From: Azolla caroliniana
Lineage: Eukaryota > Polypodiophyta
Length of the DNA stretch: 64,000 nucleotides
Direction of reading: 5' to 3'
Assembly: GCA_043228905.1 (NCBI GenBank)
Contig: JBHGNT010000013.1
Coordinates: 13,454,001-13,518,000, forward strand
Shown here: positions 47,601 to 58,899 of the stretch, in pieces
Position numbering within the stretch: the stretch's first letter is position 1
How the letters are laid out: every line of letters begins with the position of its first letter
Position numbers and translations under genes: made by a program
The notes under the pieces: model-generated
Told to the model about the DNA's origin: nothing
Seen by the model: the letters and a program-made list of their open reading frames with translations, nothing else
The model's database searches: none

Positions 47601-49983
47601 CGGTTGCTGATCTTCACTCCCCGTTAGAATACCTAAGGATGATTGTTCATTCAACTCCATCTGGCTGTCATCAAAGTGCTGGCCTATTGTATCTGAAAAA
47701 GACATGCTTACTGTTGCTTCGCTTACACTGGCCTCCCCAGCAAAATGGGAGTGGAGAAATTTTGAATGATTGTCATCAAGTGTCTTGTTTGATTCCGCTT
47801 CAGGACCAGCAGAAGTCTGGATTACAACCTCGTCAGACTCAATCTGATGCGCTAATGTGCCTTCAACTCTTTGGACTAGCAGAATATCCTCAGCACATTT
47901 GGAAGAAGCAATGGCAACATTATTATCATTGATCTGTGAGTTCAAATCATTTACAAGATTCACAGGTATATTGATATCCGAATCAAACCCAGATTCTGGT
48001 GAATATTCATTGTGTACCACCATTGTGATCTCACCAAAGTCATCGTTATTATCGGGCTCTATGTTTGAAGATTTTTTCATCATTCCAATGTCAGAACCAA
48101 TTTCAGGATGTAACATGCCTTCCTCTTCGCACAGTTGTGGGTTTTCCTGGAACTTCTTGGAGGGAACCTGTCCATGATCATTGCCATCGATTTTTACATG
48201 TGGAGAATCAAAAATATTAAAAGAAACTCCAGAGCTCATTCCTTGTGGTAATGTATCGTTACATTGCTCTGAGCCTTGAGCATCATCTAGCCCCATGCTT
48301 GGAAGCTCTGCCGTACTTAAATCACTGTCAGGACTCATCACTGGCTCTAATACATCTTTACTGTGACCTTGATTGTGAGACATGCCAATCATATCACTGC
48401 CCAATGTTTCTTCCTCTTTGGATGCATGGATCACATCGTGGACTTGATTTGGAAGCACATTGATTGCATCAGCATCAAAATTCTTAGAGTTCATTCGGTC
48501 TTCCATTATCATATCTTCCTTCTTCTCTGCTATTTCTGAAGGATTATTGATACTTGTAGTTCCACACATCTGAAGTTCATTGGATTCAGCCTCAGTACGC
48601 TCAACTTCATTGCCTAACTCTAACCTGCCACTCTCACACAACACATTGGGCACTTCTTTTAATTTAGCCATGTTTGTGACGGCAGGAGATATTGAAACAA
48701 CACTATCCTGAGGGATTTCATCTGAATATGAAGAAATGCTAATGTCAAAGTCAGAAGTCAAACTTGTACTACAACCCTCTTGGTTCATTCTGTCAGGTGA
48801 TCTAACCTCATCATTTGCTGAAGTCTCTGTTACGGTATTCTGTACGGAACCAATTGAATCACAAACCTCTGAAGTGGTGTGCTGAATATTGAATTCTGAA
48901 GAATCCACCTGAGACACTTCAGATCTTTGTTCCATTTCAATCCGACATTCTTCAACTAGATGTAGGTCAATTATGATTTTATCATTTGCAAATTTAGCAT
49001 TCTCACTGGTTTGTGTTTTGGATTTTGGATTTTTTTCAATGCCAGCTTCTAAATCAATCCCAATATTTCCATGACTTCCATCATTTTCCACTTTGGGGCC
49101 TTTTGACGAACTCCCTTTACCTTTCTTTTGTCGAAACTGCTCTAGCTGCACAAAGAAGCAGCAATCACATCAAGATCAACCCATTAATCTCGCATACTGG
49201 GCAAGATTACATGCAAAGCTAGTGCCTTAAGAATCAGCAAGATCACCATTAAAATGCATATCTTCAAGGAGTTAGTAATAACAAGAGCAATCATACTTCC
49301 AGTGTCATTATCACCACCAATTGCATAAAAAATCTAGTTTCATGTGAGAAACATTTAATTTTTCTGGTTTAGTAAGAGCAAAGATTTTGAAACTGACATT
49401 TTTTCTTGCTTTATCCAGTAAATACAATATATATGTGCAGTTTTCATGAGACCCATCCTGATGCTTACATGACTATGAAAAATCCCCTCAATGAATCCTA
49501 ACTCATTTTCATCCAACAATAAGATCAGAAGTAAACCTATATTAAATACTATGACACGTAACATATCTCATCTACCCTGAGGCAAAAAACCTATCACATC
49601 TACCTTATGTTACATATCACATCCCAACTACCATAAAACAGATATGGTATCGTATCTACCGTGTTCTCTTGAATGAAATCCAACCCAAAAGATGATTATT
49701 TCACAGACACATGTCTCTTCACTGTGAAGAAGTGTCTCAATGAAATCCAGCTCAAAAGATTATGATTCACAAACACATCGTTTCCCGATCAAAAGATCAC
49801 AACCAGAACTATAGTAAACCACAGAATGCAATACCATATCCACATCTAACAATGGTCTCTTGACTATGAAAAAGTGCCTGACAGATGCACCATCCAGACC
49901 ATACATAATTGGAAAGGTTAAGAATCACAAACCCGTTTTTTGCCAGCAGCCAACATTCCATCTTTATGTTTGGCTTTGTCCAT
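38647..49983 (-). CDS. giant coiled-coil, tail-anchored protein (TNO1 / At4g31570-like), eight exons
   Basis: Predicted coding exons on the minus strand: 49983-49933, 49145-46200, 44938-40787, 40710-39999, 39910-39258, 39148-39010, 38938-38857 and 38749-38647. All introns are GT..AG and phases agree, giving 2945 aa. The start is MDKAKHKDGMLAAGKKR in a 17-codon first exon. Exon 2 encodes ~980 acidic, Ser-rich, probably disordered residues. Exons 3-6 are almost entirely heptad coiled coil with repeated EEKLxxVREKLSxA and KGKxLLQQRDxLKQ blocks. The C-terminus has DKGHIFKPLTASRLIP, RIDGFWVSG and a final hydrophobic segment (VMLYWVILHIWMTVLLF) as membrane anchor. Arabidopsis TNO1, with this type of tail, is a trans-Golgi SYP41-interacting protein, so tethering at the TGN is inferred. 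Odd: more than 1000 residues longer than TNO1, nearer At4g31570. Confidence 0.9.
44939..46199 (-). other. largest intron of the coiled-coil gene
   Basis: About 1.26 kb between exons 3 and 2. It contains an imperfect ~85-bp tandem duplication (AATTATATCCATC.. at about 45257 and 45341, each with CATCAGAATACA and CAGAAATTAGTT). No nested gene. Confidence 0.7.
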
Positions 49984-50560
49984 GACGATTCAATTTTCTT
50001 TCATCTGACTATTATAATATTAGCAACCTGAAAAATATCTTTGAATTGGATCGATTTGAGTGGAATTGGATCCAGAGTAAGGTCGCGGTAATCTTCTTCA
50101 ATCTGATCGGTAGTTCCTGATCCAAAATCTGCGTACAATGAAACGACCTTATTTCCTTTGCAGATCTGCGTGATTTTCCGGTAACAATGTGCACACAAAC
50201 ATGAGCAGAAAAATTATGCCGATGTGCTTAAAAGCGGGTAAGAAAACCCTGATATATGACAAAGAACTTATTGAGCACTGAGGGAGAAGAAGAAGAAGAA
50301 GAAGAAGAGGACAGCGAAGGAAAACAGGAACAGAAAAGATCAACGGAAGGCAGGATACCTGAGAGAGGGGGGAGGGGAAGGAAGCGAAACCCTAAATTTG
50401 TAGCAGAAACCAAGATACAGAGAAAGTGTTGAATTCTGCCACCGGCAGTGGCGAGCCTGATGAGGAAGGAAATAAACCAAAATAATAATAATAATTTCAG
50501 GAATTAAATGAATAATTGGGAGAGAGAGAGAGAGAGAGAGAGAATGCGCGAACACACAAT
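49984..50560 (-). promoter_or_regulatory. 5' UTR / promoter region of coiled-coil gene with (GA)n tract
   Basis: Upstream of the ATG. A (GAA)n-type tract lies at about 50286-50309 and a pure GA tract at 50520-50543, reading CT on the coding strand. UTR exon borders cannot be set from sequence alone. Confidence 0.4.
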
Positions 50561-50733
50561 CAATTCAATCAACCACTCGAATTCTGTTGCTAATTTATTT
50601 TTGCACATGAAAGCTCAAGAGAAAACAAGCATAAAAGCACCACAAAAGACCTCGCGGAAGGACTCCCATGAGAAAATGTGTCATTTGCAATGGGCGTGCG
50701 GTCAGCCGGCCAATCATAAGGTGTCAAAGGAAG

Positions 50734-50787
50734 GAGGAGCCGTAACTTGTAAGAGCCAGTGAGGAGCCGTAACTTGTAAGAGCCAGT
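50734..50787. repeat. 27-bp tandem duplication
   Basis: Two identical copies (starting 50734 and 50761) of a unit including GAGCCGTAACTTGTAAGAG, followed by a fragment GTGAGGAGCCG. Too short and too few for a CRISPR-like array. Confidence 0.85.
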
Positions 50788-50789
50788 GA

Positions 50790-53624
50790 GTGAGGAGCCG
50801 GAGGAGCAGCACCCTAACATGCCACACGTTGGTCACCCCACCCCTACACAGACCTGCCCTGTCCAATGATCCCAATGTCTCCCACTTGTAGTGTCCCACC
50901 CACCCACCCACGCACGCATACACACGAGATTCTCGCATGGTCTCTCACTTCCAAGTTCCCCCCACCTTGCCTCGCGCACAAACGCCTCTTCTTGTACCTC
51001 GGCATAAGGTGTCGCACACTGAACATTTGATGCCACCACACTTGGCGAAAAAGTCGTTTGTTGCCACGTGTCGTGGCCCGCATGCTCCATCTTCATCCCA
51101 TAGGTGTGGCGGGGGAAAAAAAAAAGAGAGACTCGACAAGAACAAGTAGGAAGCCATTGTCTAAGAATCTTAACCTCCATCGTCACCATACCATCATAGC
51201 ACATGTAATCAATCATGTTGGGATCTATTTTAGAATAATCCACATGCTTCTTAAATAGACCTTCTCCGTTTTACTTGTAACGCTAAAAAGTTGTTAAAAA
51301 CAACATATACTTTATTATAAAAATAATTAGAACGAAGGGCCCTTGTTATTGGTTTGGAAAGAATAGTTCTATTATTTCATCCAAGGGAATTTTGATAATA
51401 AAGACATAACGAATAATGTGAAAATATGTTGAAGTGGTTTCGATAGAAGGGATTTTTTACATATGCATTGAGTATGGGTGACACTAGATGGTATATATGT
51501 ATTATGAATCAATATGATGCATGTTTGTTACAAGAACACATGTCAAAAAGGTAATTCTAGAAGAATGAACGGTTTTCTTGTGATTCGACAAAAACACACT
51601 CACATGCATCCTTTACCTTTATGATATAAATTAAGACTTAAATATGCGTGAGATGAGTTTTTTAACATGGACTTGTGAGGTCATATAGATCAACTCGAAG
51701 GATGTTATAACTATCATGAACGTATAATACCCTAGTGAGCCAAACACTAGGATACAATTTAAGGTAATGAAACTTATCATGATATGAACATAATAGCATA
51801 TACCCTTAAATAGATGTAATATGAGCGTAAAGCTTAACTATGCATTGCATATTCTATTAGATAGACAAAAGGGCTTCCGAGTAATAAAAAACAAGAATCT
51901 TAAGTCTTCTACCTCGTTAACTCATAATATAAGCAATTTGTGACAACTAACCAATCATGTTTTCTTTAGATTATTAATGGTGCTTTTCTTGTTAAATGCA
52001 CCCACATTAACCCTATGTTTTAACTTAAGCGCAATATTTCTCAAGTCCTTGTAAGTTCTATTATCATGTTGTAATAGGTATACAATCAGTCATAAGAGTG
52101 ATTGAAAATGTACTTTTGGAAAATAATAATACTAGAGAGGAATTGTAGGGATATGTAATTGAGACTAGTAGTTGAGAGTGCACAATGAAGTCAGTTATGG
52201 GGCACAATGTGAGTAAAGAACACACAAAAGAACAATTAATATAAGACTCCAAAAGAAGGCGTTCAAAGCACAACTTAAAACGACATTAGGTAGCTTAGTT
52301 TGGTTATTTAAACCTCAAATTTCATGAGCTTTCCATCAAGGTATTTTACCTCTAAGAATGTTGTGAATTAAAAGCCCAACATGTAAATGGTGGATAGTGT
52401 TGAAAATGTGAATTAGAAGTTTAAATTTCTTTGGCCAATAGAGCAACTTTGGTATTGAACATAGCATGAAAGAGATTTCAGAAGTTTCATACTCCTGCAG
52501 GGAGGCAAGTTTAAGTTGAGGGCATAAGGAATGATACGACAAAGTTACTAATTTTGTCCATTTCCAATTAGGACAAGCATTTGCAGAGCATTAAGAGTCA
52601 ATCTCTGATAGAAAGAGGAACATTACGACACATTCAACCATTGTTTCCAAGTAGGTAGACTCCAATAGAAAGAGGACCCTATGACAAAGAGGAAACCGGA
52701 GCAATAGAAAGAACGGGTTGAGTGAATGCTAGAATGGGGGCAATAATGAATGTGGTGGAAGGAACAATTGGAAGTTTGGCAATAGATGAGGTCATAAAGA
52801 TGGCGAGAGACCTCCAAATAGCCCAAGCAAGGAGGAATGATGGGGATCCTCAAGTTTGACAACATGCATTTGGTGGGAAGGTGCATGTACTATGAAAATC
52901 TGACCACTAAAGAAGAGAATGTGATGAGTTCCAAGAGGCCCTATGGAGAAATGTGGTTTACTTTATAGGAAATAGGGCCTGCTGATTGGAGGTTGGTTGC
53001 TTGGTGAAGCTCCATCATACAACTGCCAATGCTTGGCAAAGTGACTAGACACCCTTTTTATCGCAACTCGATTAGTTGCGAGCCCTTCTTCGTTCTCATG
53101 TAGGAGTCACATTTTCTCCCAATCTCTAGAATTCATTGCCTTGAATGAATAATAGGACTTTTCTCGTATCGATCACTGACCTATCAAGTGTCGAGAAACA
53201 ACCAAACCATTTCTCAAACTCTTGAAGTACTATGGTGGTTCTCTTCTTTGTAATATAATACCACAATTCCATGGAACCCTCTATTTCATAAACAATCATT
53301 CCACATCGAATTACAAATCTTGTTATGGATACTTTTAGGAGATTATCTCTCATAAAAAAAAATGGATTTCCCAGTAACTACTCCCCCTACTTGAAATATT
53401 GATAAGAATATACAACATAAGAGCTTATTGTGATCCAAAGGCATAATCTTGTGTTGTAAAGACATGCGTTGCCAATTGGCATGGAATACAAGCCTTTCCA
53501 AGGCGTTAGGAGATAATCACCTCCCTAGTTGCGCAACACTTGTATTTCATGATAAGACAATTTTAGAGTTATTATAGCTCAAAAGAAAAGATGTTTTAAG
53601 AAAAAATTAATATAGCACTAATAA
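50790..53624. other. intergenic, no gene supported
   Basis: The 50.85-51.15 kb part is GC-richer with overlapping open frames on both strands but no recognisable domain. The rest is AT-rich and featureless. Confidence 0.5.
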
Positions 53625-53698
53625 GCTTTCATAGCTCAGTTGGTTAGAGCACCCGTTTAGTAAGCGGGAGGTCTTGAGTTCGACTCTCAATGAAAGCA
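53625..53698 (+). tRNA. tRNA-Thr-AGT: tRNA-Thr (anticodon AGU)
   Basis: A complete 74-base cloverleaf. The acceptor stem is GCTTTCA paired with TGAAAGC, discriminator A. The A box is TAGCTCAGTTGG and the B box GGTTCGA-like (AGTTCGACTCT). The anticodon stem CCCGT/GCGGG encloses the loop TTAGTAA, so the anticodon is AGT. No intron, and no encoded CCA, as in eukaryotes. It closely resembles nuclear plant tRNA-Thr(AGU). No T-run terminator directly follows. Confidence 0.96.
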
Positions 53699-53707
53699 AG
53701 TGAACCC

Positions 53708-54054
53708 ATCTTCTTGCCTCCAGTGCAGTCTTATATCTGCCGTTTCCCTTTACACATTTATCGTTCAGATCTAAACGCCCAATTTCTATCCCGAAGTCAT
53801 TTGGTTTTACTTCTGTTAGTTTGATCTCAGTCTCTTATGTTTTTGGTATTATTCAGTGTTCACAACGAGAATCCAGTCAGATCTTCTTGCCTCCAGTGCA
53901 GTCTCATATCTGCCGTTTCGCTTTACACATTTATCGTTCAGATCTAAACGCCCAATTTCTATCCCGAAGTCATTTGGGTTTACTTCTGTTACTTTGATCT
54001 CAGTCTCTTATGTTTTTGGTATTATTCAGTGTTCACAACGAGAATCCAGTCAGA
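53708..54054. repeat. 173-bp tandem duplication directly downstream of the tRNA
   Basis: Two copies (53708-53880 and 53881-54054) are nearly identical, with only about four substitutions seen. They start 10 bp after the tRNA. The sequence includes CTCCAGTGCAGTCT and CACAACGAGAATCCAGTCAG. No coding function was recognised. Confidence 0.9.
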
Positions 54055-54865
54055 AGAAGAAGAAACTTCCTAGCCTTGAATTGAATCTTTTACCTTTCAA
54101 ATAACTTGGGGTAATGACGATTATCATGATAAATTGTTATGATTTCATTATATGTACACCTATATTTCCCTACATATATACACATGTTGACCTTGTTTTG
54201 CTTCCTTGATATTCTCCACCCTTCTTTTCTTTGTATTGTTGTATGCTAAGCACTGCAATTGAGTTTCTATGTAAAATCTGTTCGATTGTTTGTGTGAAAA
54301 AGAGTATTCAGATTTTTTGGATTGTATATATACACGGGAGAATCACATTGTGGAATTCCTCAATAAGCTCAGATTTCACTATATTTGCGACAAGTTGTCT
54401 AGACTTATTATGTTGGCCAATTGAAAATTCAGTAATGTGATTCTTACAGTGATCTGATAGGAAAATATGGCTAAACTTTACAGCAGATCATATATTTAGA
54501 AATCTATAATTGATGGTAGTCTTGACAAACACATTCACCTCAAGCTGATGCTTCTCTATCATCGTATCACATATGTTTTGTAACACATATAGGCGTGCCT
54601 TTCGGCATATCGATCAGAGCACATAAAATGGTCAGCTTCTCACTATAGCACCACAATAGATCTCGTCCTCAATGTGATGATGCCAATCATTCATTCATAT
54701 TAAACTCTTTAGGCCTGTAGATTCTCTTGTAATCTCTTATTTGACAAAATTTCTTGCTTCAAAAGAAACATCTACACACACTTCCAATCTTTTAAAATAT
54801 AGTTCCTTTATATATATATATATATATCTTATATTCCATTAACCCTAACAAAACATTGTCACTCC
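54055..54865. other. intergenic / 3' flank of PPO gene
   Basis: AT-rich, with a (TA)n tract at about 54809-54827. No gene seen. Confidence 0.5.
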
Positions 54866-56491
54866 CTACACAATGCTATGGGACATAGGAGGATACTGCA
54901 TCACTAGAAAATTGAAGGTGGTGGGACAACCTAGGGAGAGGCCTTTGGGAACAAAGGTGAAGACTAGGGACGACTCCGATGTGAGGTTGAGGGCACGAAT
55001 CCGTCCACCGACATGGAGCCTGAAGTCACTCGAATTCCTGCCTTCGCTAAATTGTGCTGCATTGTGGAAGGTGCCCACGAATTCCTCGCATCCGGAGGTT
55101 GTGTTCGTGGTGGCAGACGGAAGGTTCAAAAAGACATCTAGAATGGCGGGCATGCCCTCGGTCCATGTCAATCCGGCCACTATGAGGTTCTCCTCCTCTG
55201 CCCCTTGTGCCACCGCAGCCATGTCTCGCTTCACTGTGGCGGAGCACGGGGCGAGGATCCACTCCCCCGTCTTGCACAACTTGTCCGAGCTTCTTAATTC
55301 CGCCACTCCGTCGCTAAGCCTCACCGGCACTCCTTGGACCATCCATGGGACATCCACCTCCTCATACACATACCCTAAGTTCCTTGTGTCCAATGCATCC
55401 CTCACCTTCACTCTCACGAGCTCCGCGTCCTCGTTGTAGAATGCAAACTCGGCATCCAAATACTCGGCTTCGTCAATGTCCTCGTTCCCTTCCATGTCCT
55501 TCCAGAGCACCCACATCCGGTCTAGCTCCGCGTGGTGCGGATAGAACACCGGATCCCTAGCGGCCGCGTAAAGCGACCCCATGTCTTTCCCCCCGACCGT
55601 GTTCGCCGAACCCGACCACACATGCATCGAGTTGTGGGGGAACTCCTCCACTGTCCCATATAGGGTCCTGGGAGCCTCTCCATGCTTGAACGGATAACCG
55701 AAGAATCTATACTTGCTCTCGGCATCCCTAACAAGGGACCTGTACACGTATGCCGCGTTCTCGTGGAGTTGTTCCTCCGTGGACCGTGTTTCGGCATTGT
55801 AGGCGTAGTCGATGGCGACCACCGCGGGTGGCATGTGATCAGGATTCCTATAGTTATCCATGAGGACGGGGTATTGGGTGTACATCCATGGCATGGTGGA
55901 GCCATTGGGATGGTCATAGTTCCAGAAGGGGAGCGAGAAAGTGTCATCATCTAGGAGCTTGGCCAGGATCCTCTCGTGGAAGTAGAGGTACCATCTATGG
56001 AAGGGGAAGAAGAGCCAGTTCCCATGGACTTGGAAGAGGAGGTCGGTAGAGTTGTTTTGGTTATAGACTGTGTTGCAATAAGCACAATGGATGTTTGCTT
56101 GTTGGGCGAAGGAACGAGGGTCTTCGGGGGGTAGGTCCTTCATGAGGGAGTAAGCTCTAGCAAGTGTGTCTCCATAGGTGGCATTGGGAAGGTGGGCTGG
56201 CCTTCGGACCTTGAGGGTAGGATAAAGTGTTGGGTTGGGTGTGAAGAGGGGTAAGGGTGTTGTAGCTGGGGGAGGGGCACAACAATTCAAAATCTCGAGT
56301 TCTAATGCGGGGATGTCTGATGGGGCATTGCAACTAGTCATGTTTGGGGATAAGACTGTGCATTGTGCTCGCAATATGAGGTTAGAATTGTGAAGACCAT
56401 AATTAGTGTTATACATAAGAATGATGATGAAGGTGGTGGAGAAGGAGAAGCACATGGGTTTCTTCATTGTTGTAAAAATTGAACCCAACAT
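54866..56491 (-). CDS. PPO: polyphenol oxidase / tyrosinase (secretory type), intronless
   Basis: 541 aa. The CuA site has H135 in IHCAYCN, H156 in VHGNW and H165 in FHRW. C139 is placed for the Cys-His thioether bond. The CuB site has H286 and H290 in FPHNSMH, and H319/H320 in FYPHHAELDRMW. A PPO1_DWL-like region follows (EAEYLDAEFAFYNEDAELVR, about 341-360), then a C-terminal PPO domain to 541. It should oxidise o-diphenols to quinones using O2. The N-terminus has a hydrophobic core (about 13-27, FSFSTTFIIILMY) after MKKP and several N-glycosylation sequons. That fits a secretory signal peptide, not the chloroplast/thylakoid transit peptide of most angiosperm PPOs. Met9 (56467) is an equally good start. 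All copper ligands are present, so it is probably active. Confidence 0.93.
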   Translation of the reverse strand: MLGSIFTTMKKPMCFSFSTTFIIILMYNTNYGLHNSNLILRAQCTVLSPNMTSCNAPSDIPALELEILNCCAPPPATTPLPLFTPNPTLYPTLKVRRPAHLPNATYGDTLARAYSLMKDLPPEDPRSFAQQANIHCAYCNTVYNQNNSTDLLFQVHGNWLFFPFHRWYLYFHERILAKLLDDDTFSLPFWNYDHPNGSTMPWMYTQYPVLMDNYRNPDHMPPAVVAIDYAYNAETRSTEEQLHENAAYVYRSLVRDAESKYRFFGYPFKHGEAPRTLYGTVEEFPHNSMHVWSGSANTVGGKDMGSLYAAARDPVFYPHHAELDRMWVLWKDMEGNEDIDEAEYLDAEFAFYNEDAELVRVKVRDALDTRNLGYVYEEVDVPWMVQGVPVRLSDGVAELRSSDKLCKTGEWILAPCSATVKRDMAAVAQGAEEENLIVAGLTWTEGMPAILDVFLNLPSATTNTTSGCEEFVGTFHNAAQFSEGRNSSDFRLHVGGRIRALNLTSESSLVFTFVPKGLSLGCPTTFNFLVMQYPPMSHSIV

Positions 56492-56549
56492 CCTTCTTTG
56501 TTATGGGTTTGTGCTTGCTTGTTATAAAGAGAATGAGATGCTGCTTATT

Positions 56550-56551
<2 letters not shown>

Positions 56552-56588
<37 letters not shown>

Positions 56589-56622
56589 AAGAGAGAGCAT
56601 GCTTGTCCTTGTAAATATATCG
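56552..56622 (-). promoter_or_regulatory. PPO leader CT tract and putative TATA box
   Basis: A GA/CT microsatellite (56552-56599) reads CT in the 5' leader. About 15-20 bp further upstream the coding strand reads GATATATTTAC (about 56612-56622), a candidate TATA box. Confidence 0.45.
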
Positions 56623-56624
56623 TG

Positions 56625-58140
56625 TGTGTCTTCACGCTCCACCAAAAATATTGAATTTATGACACACAATGCACATCAAAGTTTCCATGTCCTTTCTTTG
56701 CCTTTATTTTTTATTTTTTATTTCTTTTCCTTTCTTTGCCTTTATGAGTTTGGAAGTGAGAAAGTAGGGAAATATTTTAGGGTTGTGTTCTCTAATCTAA
56801 GATTAATCGACAAGTTTTGTTGAAACACAATTGCTCATTCTAAGTGGCAATTAACTGTAAGCACTCAATCATTTGGTCTCTTTTACTGAAATTAATGGTT
56901 TTAATTGGGTAGAATGTTATGTCGTTGTCGTTTTCTTTTCTTCTTTTTCCAAAAAATGTTGTCGTTCTCTTATGCACCTCCCCTTTTTCAATAAAACAAT
57001 AAAAGAATATTACTCTTAAATCCTAAAGTCTTCACTTCCCCATTATGATCATAAACTTATACAATGAACACACATACGCACACACATATAGGTAAACGTG
57101 TACACATATGTAACCGTATATTATACATACATACATACATATATATATATATTCAACTTACAAACAAGTACATATATACATACACGTAATACACTTATTG
57201 AGACATAAACTAGAATAAACATATAATATAGACACTTAATACATTATTTATACTCTCCCTTAGACAATAACGCACAATTACATGTATACCCTCATGTGAA
57301 TACCTATGAGTATATACAACCAAACACATTTTAACAAGCATATTCCAAAAACATGAGCACACATGTTCGAATCTTACGCGTCTAATGTAGATGTGTAAGA
57401 TTTGAACATATTCTAGTGCATATGTTCTAGAACGAGGTCACAGAAAGGGTGCCTACAAGTGAACCTACGATGGTCAAGATGGACAAGTTTAACCACATTC
57501 CATAACAAAATTCATCTTCGACATTGCCATCTTCCTGAGTTCAAGTTCCCAATATTGTCATTAAATTTTTCACACTCGCGTGTAATTTCACGATAATGGT
57601 ACATATCAGGCAAGTGTTGTGAATCTCTAAGAGCCACCACCCATCATTGTTGTGATACTTGGTAAGCATTGTTGGGATGATTTGAGGCACCGCATCAAGG
57701 ACTTGGTTAAGGTTGAATGTAGTTCGGTTGTGTAGGAAGTAGGGTGTTATTTGAATGTCTTCTGCCAAGGACGAGAACTCATTGGATGCTTCACCCTCAA
57801 ACTTAGTCCTCTTACACAATACTTTGGACCATAGAATGAACCATACGTATCATACGTGCATTCACATTCGAGAATGATTCAATCAAACGTGTACAGTAAA
57901 TCATCTCAAAGTTGGATTGGATTGACTAGGGTCTATTATATATTGATTCACTCTCAATCCCAATAAGTGGACTCTAATCCATTGTGAATCACTAACATAA
58001 GTATGGTTGCAATATTTACATTGTATCACATGCATACTTTTGGGATGCGAATCAAGACATCTCTATCATCCTCACTTTAGAACTTTACAAAAAAATGAGT
58101 ATGAACTATAGAGATTGAATCAAAATATGTCATTATAAAT
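56625..58140. other. intergenic, no gene supported
   Basis: AT-rich with CATA/TA simple repeats at about 57124-57150. A 92-codon minus-strand frame (57541-57819) contains WWLLEIHNTCLICTIIV, faintly like TPD1-type secreted proteins, but too weak to call. Confidence 0.45.
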
Positions 58141-58830
58141 TATAATCAAACGTTCAAAAACTCATAAAACGTATATTCGAGAATATGAAGAAAACATGAC
58201 ATAGGCAGTAGTAGCATAACAACTTACCACTAGGGTGAGCTAATTTCTAATAACAAAGAAAGAAAAAAAGAAACGATCAAAAACTCATAAAACGTATATT
58301 TGAGAATATGAAGAAAACATGACATAGGTAGTAGTAGCATAACAACTTACCACTAGGGTGACCTAATTTCTAATAACAAAGAAAGAAAAAAAGAAAGAAA
58401 AAAAGAAAGAAAAAGGAACATGACACTATCATAAAATTTTGCCATGACATAGGCAATAGTAGCATAACAACTTACCACTCGGGTGAGCTAATTTCTAATA
58501 ACAAAGAAAGAAAGAAAAAGAAGAAAAAGGAACATGACACTAACATAAAATTTTGCCATGACACTAACAAGAGGATATGAGAAAGTTGGCAATTGAACCC
58601 AAGACACAAGTAATAATAGCACAATACCACTAGGTTGTGCTTAGTTCCAATAATAATAAAAAAAAAGAAAAAAACTATTATAACAGTAACATAAAATTTT
58701 GGTATGACATGGTACTAATGAGAGAGAGGAAGAGATGAGAAAATTGGGAATCGAACCCAAGACATAGACAACAATAGCATAACTCCTTACCACTAGGGTG
58801 AGCTAAATGGTAAAGACAATAAATGAAAAA
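58141..58830 (-). repeat. array of tRNA-derived SINE-like units
   Basis: Five units marked on the plus strand by TACCACTAGGGTGAGCTA or a variant at 58225, 58348, 58473, 58625 and 58788. On the minus strand they read TAGCTCACCCTAGTGGTAAG, a tRNA-like head. The two rightmost units also carry a B box (GGGTTCGATTCCC and a variant with one change). Units end in A/G-rich tails (AAAGAAAG). The two leftmost units form a ~123-bp tandem duplication. This is consistent with SINEs, or one SINE amplified in tandem. Confidence 0.6.
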
Positions 58831-58899
58831 AAAGAGCACTTATTTTTCCCATTTCAAACGTGTTCGTTTCCAAACATTTGAATGCTTGCACGAACACGA

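Noticed and set aside
40193-48463. Many plus-strand frames across the coiled-coil gene
   Set aside because: Antisense shadows of long exons, with Ser/Leu/Phe-rich composition typical of reversed Glu/Lys-rich coding sequence.
50734-50787. Possible CRISPR-like repeat
   Set aside because: Only two adjoining copies without spacers in a plant nuclear context; a simple tandem duplication.
50833-51258. Overlapping frames on both strands including one of 136 codons
   Set aside because: GC-rich patch with open frames in several phases and no conserved motif; likely chance.
54873-55954. Frames of up to 188 codons opposite or overlapping PPO
   Set aside because: Explained by GC-rich third positions of the PPO exon; no homology seen.
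57541-57819. Frame with WWLLEIHNTC, thought of as TPD1-like
   Set aside because: Only a few residues agree; expected cysteine pattern and signal peptide are missing.
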